DNA of 64,000 nt from Gigaspora rosea (Eukaryota; Glomeromycota; Glomeromycetes; Diversisporales; Gigasporaceae), in the NCBI GenBank assembly GCA_003550325.1, contig QKWP01000785.1:42535-106534 (forward strand), written 5' to 3'. Under the pieces are notes generated by a model. It saw nothing but the letters and a program-made list of their open reading frames with translations. It had not been told where the DNA came from and did not search any database. The position numbers were made by a program, and so were the translations under genes. Below, piece by piece: positions 56,565 through 64,000 of this stretch (within the stretch, counting starts at the first letter, position 1; each line of letters opens with the position of its first letter).

Positions 56565-57276
56565 TTTTTTTTTAAGTTTAGAGGCCGTGTGCTATGGCCG
56601 GGATTTTATTATGAGTTATAGTGACGTAATATTTGTTACATGAATGAGGATACAACTAGCCACACGTGCACTTTTGGTGCCTAATTTAAGTAGTCCGCCC
56701 GCAGGTTCTACACTAGCTGCCATACCTACAACACAACTACGGGAATTGTCTATTTAAACCCTCTGGTTCATGGTCCTCCTATTACTACCCGACGCACTAC
56801 ATTTAATGCAGATATTGTGGGCCACAACCCTTTTAGGTATCGACGACCTAAGGGCTACTTTACCCTCGCACAAGAGCCTACCGGAACAAATTCCATGTCC
56901 CATACATGTACCATTGCCCGGATTGGTAACCGAGGCTACCTGCCCTTTATTAGGTTCGTTCCGATCGAAGTATCCGCCTTCTCTGGCGCATACCATAAGG
57001 ACCGATTTTCACTACCTCCTAACTCGGGTCTTGCCAAACGGGTTCTTGTGGGTTTTTTCCGGTTCCCTGGATTTGCGATGTAACACATACATCATTGCGC
57101 CCGCAGGCTCCCATTCAAGATGGTGGAACCAAGGTTACAGGTTTAGCACCCAACCGCTAATAAGCCACAATAAAAGAACGCAGATTTAACTTCAAAACAT
57201 CGCCAGTGGGATTCGAACTGTCAACCTGCCGCTTGGGGGGTGACACCTTGACCACTTCTCTAAGGCGCCACACCCT
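56565..57276 (-). mobile_element. tRNA-derived retroposon (long SINE), copy 2
   Basis: On the minus strand it starts AGGGTGTGGCGCCTTAGAGA at 57276 and has the B-box-like GTTCGAATCCC at about 57208-57218, followed by CACTGGCGATG as in copy 1. It ends with a hairpin-like GGCC...GGCC and an A tail (T run from 56565). A perfect 16-bp duplication, CCCGATACTAGATGTT, is at 56549-56564 and 57277-57292. 712 bp. The body shares CGGGTCTTGCCAA with copy 1 on the plus strand but is otherwise diverged. Open frames at 56754-57189 lie inside it and are not genes. Confidence 0.88.
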
Positions 57277-57837
57277 CCCGATACTAGATGTTATAATTTA
57301 GTTTTTAGTAAATTACTATAAAATTTATATATAATAATCCAACTTTTAGCAAATTTACTTGATTTTAGAAGTAGCAAAAATGCCTAAATTCACGCAGATC
57401 AGTTATGACCTCTATAAGAGATGTCTGGGGTCCTATTTAAATCTTGAGTTTCATTTAATTCATTTCATATTTTATGATTTATAAATAGCTATGATCTTAC
57501 CCAGGTTCTTTTGTTATGGCCCTTTATAACTATTAATGAGAGATACTTCAAATTGTTAAGACTATCTGATTTCTTCCTAATGTGATATTTAAACATTTCA
57601 TAGCTTGTATTTTACTTTTCTTTGCTTATCTACAAAGATAGTATAACATAGGTATTGCTAATGTGTCTTTGCTACGCACATAAGAGTCATAACTATCTAT
57701 AACTTTGTTACATCCTTTTATATATGAAAAGGTTCCTTATATACTTAACATTCAATACTAGATTAATTATATCATAATTAATTACACGATATTTAACTTT
57801 ACTTCAATTACATAATTAATTAATTATCTGATACTTA

Positions 57838-58121
57838 TCTTTCTTAAATCCTGTATTTCTTATGTGCTATAATCGATTCTTGATTAATCATATTACATAT
57901 ATTAAACTATCGACTAGTAAACCCAAATCATGCTATATAATTATACCATAGATCCTGTCATAGTTAAAATTAGTTCTACAGCAAAATTAGTTCCAGAATT
58001 GTGCAATAGAATCTATAGTATAATCATACGGTATAATTTAGGTTTACTAGTCGATAGTTTAATACGTATAATATGATCAATTAAGAATCGATTACAGTAT
58101 ATAAGAATGCAGGATTTAAGA
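57838..58121. repeat. Palindrome of about 284 bp in the left arm
   Basis: CTTAAATCCTGTATTTCTTA pairs with AAGAATGCAGGATTTAAG. Pairing continues through ACTATCGACTAGTAAACC and GGTTTACTAGTCGATAGT to the centre at about 57980. Confidence 0.78.
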
Positions 58122-58779
58122 CATTAGCGAATTATATATACATAATCTTGCGTAAGATATTACAACCCGTAATATTACAAAAATCTTACGATCGATATGG
58201 CATATTATATAATATATTATGTTATATTACAGTAATATTATGGTTATTATTTCAAAATATTTTGAAATATATTGCAAAATAATAAAATACAAATTACCTC
58301 CTCTACAGGGGTCGCATACTCATGCAGATCAATAAACTAATGCGTGCAGGAGATAATATTTTAATATTTTTGCATTGTTTTGCAATATTTTGCAAATTTT
58401 TGCAAATTTTTAAAAGTTTTTAAAAAATAAATAAACAATATACATATTCACATAATTATGGTTTTTTACAGGTTTCGCAATATTTCGCACAGTTTTGCAA
58501 TTTAATCAAAATTTTTATTTTTTTATTTATTATTATATATTATATTTTACATTTATTAAATATACGTTTTTAATTAATATTACATACTTTATTATATTTT
58601 ACATATTATTTTTTATATTATTACAAATATTTTAAACTACTTTCACACTTCGTCATATCTAATTCTATTACTATATACAAAAAACTAGCCCTATACACTT
58701 ATTTTCGCTCACCCCATAGTTAACTATTATCTTCGCTTCTTTGTTTTCTATTATTTTTAAAAGTGTCGAAAGTTTTAGT

Positions 58780-59600
58780 TAGCATGTGCAAGGTTTTGAA
58801 AAGTTGTTGTTTTCTCGCAAAGTGCCAAAATAAAATAAATTAATAAAAAAAATTTAAAAATAAACTAAAAAAACAAAACAAAAAATATAAAACATAAAAA
58901 AATGAAGCGAAACCTTGCAAGAACTTGCAAAAACTTGCAAAAATTAGCGAAAACTTGTGAAAACTTGTGCCTATTTCTCTAAAGAAGCGTTTTTGAAAAT
59001 TTAGAAATTGCTGGAGGTATGTTCTTGAAAGTGTCAGAAGTCATAATTGGCATACGCAATGTTTCGAAAAGTTTAGTTTTTTTCGCAAAGCTGAAATAAA
59101 ATAAATTAATAAAAATATTTTAAAATAAACCAAAAAAACAAAAACAGAAAACACAAAATGAAAAAGTAAATGAAATGAAACCTTGCTAGAACTTACAAAA
59201 ACTTGCAAAAACTTGTCCTATTTCTCTAAAAAAGTGTTCTTAAAAATTTAAAAATTGCTGGTATATGTTCTTGAAAGTGTTGAAAGTCGTAGTTGGCATG
59301 CGCAAGGTTTCGAAAGTTATTAGTTTTTCTTGCAAAGTGCCGAAACAATAAAAAATTTTAAAAATAAACTAAAAAAACAAAAACAAAAAACATGAAACAA
59401 AAAAATAAATGAAGCGCAACCTTGCAGGTACTTGCAAAAACTTGCAAAAACTTGCGCCCATTCTCTAAAGAAGCATTCTTGAAAATTTAGAAATTGCTAG
59501 GGATGTGTTCTTGAAAGTGTCAGAAGTTGTAGTTGGCATGCGCAAGGTTTCGAAAAATTGGTTGTTTTTTTTGTAAAGTGCTGAAATAAAAATAAAAGAA
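58780..59600 (+). repeat. Tandem repeat of about 245 bp, three to four copies
   Basis: CTATTTCTCTAAAGAAGC recurs at about 58972, 59219 and 59459. Each is followed by TTGAAAATTTAGAAATTGCT, GTTCTTGAAAGTGT, GTAGTTGGCATGCGCAAGGT and an A-rich tract with AACTTGCAAAAACTTGC. Confidence 0.82.
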
Positions 59601-59879
59601 AAAAATTAAAAAATATATAAATAAAAAAAATCGAAAAAAACGACTGAAAACAAAATAAAAAACAAAAGTGAAAAAAAACAAAATAGAAGATTTAATTATA
59701 AACAAAAAATCTAATCTAATCTTGTAGTACAGAATTTGAAAATCATCAAACTATTTTGAACTATTTCGAAAAATCAGTCTAATGTGCGATCCAAGGTTAC
59801 AGATCTACTGATCCAGCTTGGTTTCCTAGTCCTAAAATATTTTGAAAGGATTCAAAATATTTCGTAATACAGTCGCCTC

Positions 59880-60073
59880 TCTCTAATCCAACCCTTTCTA
59901 AACTGAACAGTATTAAACTCTCTCTAAACTGAACAAAATCTTCTAGAACATTTGTAAATTTTATTATAAAGTTCGGATAAACTATATATAACTTTTTGAA
60001 AACTGAACTTTTTCAAATTTTTATTTAGTAAAAAAAAGCAGTCCCGGCAGTTTGGATTAGAGAGAGTTAACTA
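59880..60073. mobile_element. pogo-like MITE, TA target, 194 bp
   Basis: CAGTCGCCTCTCTCTAATCC and GGATTAGAGAGAGTTAACTA are inverted and TA flanks both ends. TCTCTCTAAACTGAACA repeats inside. It interrupts an AAAATATTTTG-type repeat. Confidence 0.78.
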
Positions 60074-60242
60074 TATATTTTGAAATATTTCGAAATTACT
60101 TTCGTAATATTTCGAAAATTTGATATTTCGAAATATATTATGTAATATTTTGCTTATATTACAGTTCATAAGATCTTATATAAGATTATGCTATTATAAA
60201 TTTGCTAATAGAAAGATAAGTATTAGATAATTAATTAATTAT

Positions 60243-61114
60243 TATTTTTTTTTTTTACGGTTTTATAACAGAGACCTTGCTCTTTATTTATTATTTAGTA
60301 AGCTTTAAATTATACACGTAAAACAATGAAACTAAATAATATACAGCTAAAATAAAATGAAAAGCTTGGACTGCATTACAGTCTTCTGTTGTTCTGTAAA
60401 TTTTTATCCACGGCCCAGAGTTAGCTGAGGGGACCCTATAGGAACACCCAGACTTATAAGATAAAAATTGTTAACATCATAGAATCCCATTAACCTAAAA
60501 TGGCCAAAGGTCCTGTCATGTTAAACCGAATTAAGTAGCCTTCCGACCCGACTACTTTTAATATAGATATTCTAGAATCTTCTTCCAGTGGTGTCCTCCA
60601 TGAATCACGTTTGTCCTTCTACATTATTTGTATCCAAACCACTCGTAACACTCGTATCCAATATAGTAGGCACCTTCCCAATTTAGTTAGTGTAAACACT
60701 ATCTATCTTTTGGTGGGGGTACGCCAAAAAGCCCACTTTTGAACATTCTTTACGAGAAGAGGGAACAGCGACACCAAATAGTTACCACTTGTACAAAGGA
60801 GAGTAGGTCTTCCTGTGTAGTTCGAATCCAACGAAGGGCCACCCAGTACTTCTTTTTGGTGAGTGATAAACTCTGAGCTTGTCAGCAGGTAGTCCATGAA
60901 CTTTATCTCTAAATAACAAGTGCCGCTTGGTTGGTGAGTGATAAACTCTGAAGCTACTAGCAGATACTCAATTAACTGTATCCCTAAATAATAGCTACCA
61001 TGTATTTTACGTGTTGCCAGGTTTTCTTACAGTTTTCATCATAACTTTACTTTGGAATTTCTGTGCATTTGTTGGTACAAGTGATCGGTGGTAAGAGTTA
61101 TGAAAGATCTCTTT
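60243..61114 (-). mobile_element. Retroposon copy 3, tail family member without clear tRNA head
   Basis: A T run at 60245 marks an A tail on the minus strand. A perfect 16-bp duplication, ATAATTAATTAATTAT, flanks it at 60227-60242 and 61115-61130. The uninterrupted site is present in the left arm at about 57824-57839. Before the tail the minus strand reads AATAATAAATAAAG then AGAGCAAGGTCTCT, similar in place and form to the other copies. A 75-bp direct duplication starts at 60859 and 60934 (GGTGAGTGATAAACTCTG). No tRNA-like head was seen at 61114. 872 bp. Confidence 0.75.
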
Positions 61115-61435
61115 ATAATTAATTAATTATGTAATTGAAGTAAAGTTAAATATTGTGTGATTAATTATGATGTAATGAATCTAGTATTGAATGTTAAGTA
61201 TATAAGGAGCCTTTTCGCATATAAAAGGACATAACAAAGTCATAGATAGTTATAACTCTTATGTGTGTAGCAGAGGCTCATAAGCAATACCTATGATATG
61301 ATCTCTGTAGATAAGCAAAAAAAAGTAAAATACAAGCCATAAAATGTTTAAACGTTGTATAAAAAAGAAATCAAATAGTTCTGATAATTTGAAGTATCTC
61401 TCATTAATAGTTGTAAAGGGCCATAATAGTTTGTT

Positions 61436-62058
61436 TTTTGTTTTTTGTTTGTTTTTTTGTTTTCATATTGTTTTTTTATTTTTTTTATTTATTTATTTTT
61501 AATTTTTTCATTTTATTTTTATTTCAGCACTTTGCAAGAACATCTTTGCAAAAAAATAAACAACTTTTTGAAACCTTGCACAAGCCAAATCAAACTTATA
61601 ATACTTTTAATACTTTGCAAGAACGCACATTATTTTTCTAGTAATTTCTAAATTTTTAAGAACGCTTCTTTAAAGAAATAAAGATTTAATTAAGGCTTTA
61701 TTTATTTTTTTATTTGATATAATTTGTTTTGTTTTTTGTTTTTTTTTAAATTTGTTTTATTAATTCAGTCCGATGATTTGCCAAATTAGGAAATCGCATT
61801 CTAGAACATCTAGAATATCCACGTGCGATTTCCATAAATTTGATTGGCTGTGGTTCATTTTTTTTATGGTCACACTTGCCTTGGGGTTTGCGAATTACTC
61901 AATACAAAATGATATACGAATTAGAAGTATTAAACCTTTAGTTTCAATAATCCCATTTAATCCCTCCCAGTAAACCGTTTTAGAAAAAGTAAATGAGAAC
62001 TTAATTTCTTTATGCATTGTTACAGTATTAAGTTCTTTTTAATTAAAGTATAGTTTTT
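61436..62058. other. T-rich repeat (inverted CTTGCAAAG field) and AT-rich DNA
   Basis: CACTTTGCAAGAACATC, CCTTGCACAAGCC and ACGCTTCTTTAAAGAAATAA show the reverse form of the 58.8-59.6 kb repeat. 61780-61848 has a 19-bp inverted pair GCCAAATTAGGAAATCGCA and TGCGATTTCCATAAATTTG. No gene is supported. Confidence 0.5.
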
Positions 62059-62720
62059 TTAGTGTCTAAACAGAAAGAAAAAGCATCAGATTGTGGTTGT
62101 ATATTCGCAAGTTTGGTTAGCACATATAAAGCAATTGGGTTAAGTCCTTGTGGAGAAGGAAAATGGCGAAACACAAATGGGCCATTAGCAGCTAAGAGGA
62201 TTGGGCTTTTTTATGGTTTTTTTCCCGATCTTGCTAATCTTAGCCTTGATTCTCATTCAGTTTGTTCAATACATTATAATTAAATCGTCATTAATAACCA
62301 GTTTTATGAGTATCTTGCAGGACCCACTCAAGAAAATCAAATACCTAACCTTGACGACACTAATGAGGATGATTTAAGCATTAATATCACTGATCCGATA
62401 GTTAAGCTTGATAGGATTAAACAATTTTTAGATATAGTTCAACTTGAAAATCGGCAAAAATCCGAATTAATAATGGAGCTCAATGGTCGAATTGAAGAAA
62501 TGCAGGAATTTATATATGATCAAGAAATCGAAATAGAAGAGTTAAGAGGTAAATTAGACAACCAAGAAAATGAAATAGAGTAGTTAAGAAGTAGATTATG
62601 AAGGGCCTATGATAATATGGCTGAAATTCAAGATTTATGCGATGAAAAAATTAAGCATAATGAAATGCTTGTTGAACAGTGGAATTCAAGGTTTTCTGAT
62701 CGCCAAAAATGAATTAATTC
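62059..62720 (+). pseudogene. Coiled-coil protein gene relic
   Basis: After an acceptor-like TTTTTTTAG one frame reads SKQKEKASDCGCIFASLVST then WRNTNGPLAAKRIGLFYGFF and HSVCSIHYN, a stop (TAA at 62281), and continues in the same frame as IVINNQFYEYLAGPTQENQI. Further on are IVQLENRQKSELIMELNGRI and QEIEIEELRGKLDNQENEIE, a clear heptad coiled coil, then stops at about 62581 (TAG) and 62600 (TGA) with RAYDNMAEIQDLCDEKIKHN after them. All three stops are single-codon changes. I recall similar N-terminal (CSxHYxR) plus coiled-coil proteins from Rhizophagus but know no function. Confidence 0.55.
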
Positions 62721-63356
62721 TGTTATCGAAATATCGAAGGCAGGTCAGTATGATATTGAATATATATATCTATTTTTTTTTTAATATGAAGATATTGTTC
62801 TTGACCCTCTCTAAAAATAAAAAAAAGTGACATTGTTCTTGAGGTAATACTGTAATATGATAGGAATGACCCTAATGTCGACTGCACATGTAACTTTGGA
62901 TTAATTCTGTAATTTTGAATTATTATTCTCGTAATACTGTAATATGCCAATAAGAAAAAACAAAGGTAGCGTTAAATTGTTCGCTTATATTAGTTAAGCA
63001 TGTGGCAACGGGAATATACTTTTTCCTCTAATTTTTTCGTACGTAATGTATGCAACGAGAAAACAAATTTTTTTCTACTTTTACCAATGACTTTTCTCTT
63101 TTATTGTTGCTATCGTTATTGTCGAAGGCTTTGGGTCAATATCCTGAGCATCAAAATCCCGTTAGTACTAAATTCGATGTATTAAATCCTAAAAGAACAG
63201 ATCTTTTTTGCTGAAATTGAATTATACGGGCTAATCTTCATATCGGTGGATTTTCAAATTGAACCTTTTTACTGGCCCTAAATTTAAGAAATTTATAATC
63301 ACTCAGCAATAACGATTCTCCAAATAATTATTATATACATAGTCAACTAATCAGTC
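62721..63356. other. Intergenic, no gene seen
   Basis: GATATTGTTCTTGACCCTCT and GACATTGTTCTTGAGGTAAT are a short partial direct repeat (about 62793 and 62829). Nothing coding is supported; the open frames at 62723-62950 and 63000-63185 lack coding character. Confidence 0.4.
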
Positions 63357-63535
63357 CGTCCACAAAGTACCCTAAAAATCAAAATTTGTATGTAAAAATT
63401 CATGTCTAACTGATTACCCCATGATTACTTTTTTTTTAAATAAAATTTTTTTAAACATGAATTTATCGATTTTCCCGCTCCAACCAGTCAGTTAATACAG
63501 TAATACCCTTTAATTTTTAGGGTTCTTTGAAAATC
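63357..63535. mobile_element. MITE-like element, about 179 bp
   Basis: CACAAAGTACCCTAAAAATC and TTTTTAGGGTTCTTTGAAAA are inverted ends. Inside, AAAAATTCATGTCTAACTGA and AAACATGAATTT are a weaker pair. Confidence 0.6.
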
Positions 63536-63883
63536 TGCCTATATGTATTTCTCCACTGATCACGTGTGGAATACCAGGACCCTGAAGAATATATGTAATA
63601 CTGAGATCTGATTTTGTATAGACTTATTCATCAGCGAATTTATATATACGAAAATTTGTGACCAAATATGCGGGTCGAAATATTGCGCAAAAACTGCGAT
63701 TGGTGTAGACAAATGCGGAAAAAAAATTTTCGAAAAAATGCGAAAAGGGTTTCGAAAAAATGAGCAATATAAATTCAGAAATTTGCACAAAAAAATTATG
63801 CATAATTATGCAAATATTTGCAAATATTCGCAAATATTCACATAACATAAATTTTTAAAAAATAACAATTTAAATTGTAATAT

Positions 63884-63965
63884 TTTGAATTATTTCGTAT
63901 TATTTCGAATTATTTCAAATTATTTCAAATTATTTCGAATTATTTCGAATTATTGCAAATATTTC
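63884..63965 (+). repeat. Decamer repeat GAATTATTTC
   Basis: At least seven units in a row with GA/AA/GT variation at the first two bases. The preceding 63655-63845 is rich in ATGCGAAAAA and AAATATTTGCAAATATTC-type motifs. Confidence 0.85.
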
Positions 63966-64000
63966 AAAACAATATATATATATAAATCAATTTATTATTT

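Larger units (their letters stand above)
57522..61428. mobile_element. Large inverted-repeat element, 3.9 kb
   Basis: The left arm starts TATGGCCCTTTATAACTATT and the right arm ends AATAGTTGTAAAGGGCCATA. The arms match over about 320 bp (57522-57840 against 60215-60242 plus 61131-61428), with the right arm split by a retroposon at 60243-61114. Inside are a palindrome (57838-58121), tandem 245-bp repeats (58780-59600) and a pogo-like MITE (59880). No transposase was seen. The arm recurs at 41615-42020. Confidence 0.78.

Noticed and set aside
56754..57189. Open frames up to 139 codons on both strands
   Set aside because: Also inside a SINE, with frames open on both strands at once.
57522..61428. 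LTR retrotransposon
   Set aside because: The terminal repeats are inverted rather than direct, and there is no gag-pol frame, primer-binding site or polypurine tract.

Overview
This window looks like a gene-poor, very AT-rich, repeat-saturated stretch of a eukaryotic genome. The best fit is an arbuscular mycorrhizal fungus of the Rhizophagus/Glomeromycotina type. That is inference, from short GT-AG introns (about 65-75 nt), Crinkler-type effector genes, MULE transposase joined to an OTU cysteine-protease domain, and TTAGGG-like tracts. No prokaryotic operons, rRNA genes, functional tRNA genes or CRISPR arrays were seen. A block of 389 Ns (53440-53828) marks an assembly gap.

Layout. 0-7.8 kb: a frameshifted unknown gene (389-1734), a tandem array, a MULE transposase fragment (about 2.9-3.2 kb), inverted-repeat elements and simple repeats. 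9-11.6 kb: two alternating families of ~150 bp foldback elements. 12.2-13.2 kb: a tRNA-derived retroposon (SINE) with a 17-bp target-site duplication. 14-15.1 kb: nested DNA-transposon relics. 15.3-18 kb: Crinkler-like copy 1. 19.5-23 kb: two hAT-like elements with exact 8-bp duplications. 24.9-25.4 kb: a 460 bp palindrome. 25.4-28.5 kb: a broken MULE/SWIM/OTU gene hit by two MITEs. 28.7-29.8 kb: an element with ~95-bp terminal repeats carrying a stray exon. 30.0-31.5 and 34.1-35.6 kb: Crinkler-like copies 2 and 3. 37.8-39.2 kb (minus): a transposase-like remnant. 42.4-46.0 kb: a 3.6 kb MULE-like element with an inner minus-strand ORF relic. 46.5-51 kb (minus): an unrecognised multi-exon gene remnant broken by insertions. 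51-55.2 kb: nested MITEs, T-rich low-complexity DNA and the gap. 56.6-57.3 kb: a second SINE. 57.5-61.4 kb: a 3.9 kb inverted-repeat element with a third retroposon in its right arm. 62.0-62.7 kb: a coiled-coil gene relic.

No intact gene is claimed. Each recognisable coding region has stops, frameshifts or lost splice sites. The strongest structural results are: (a) four poly-A-tailed retroposon copies that share a small hairpin just before the tail; (b) five elements with exact 9-bp target duplications and related GGGG...TAAAG ends, most with TTAGGG tracts inside; (c) the same telomere-like core inside elements with unrelated ends; (d) a hAT-like element whose ends hold clustered TGTCC motifs; (e) three Crinkler paralogs that each broke at different places.
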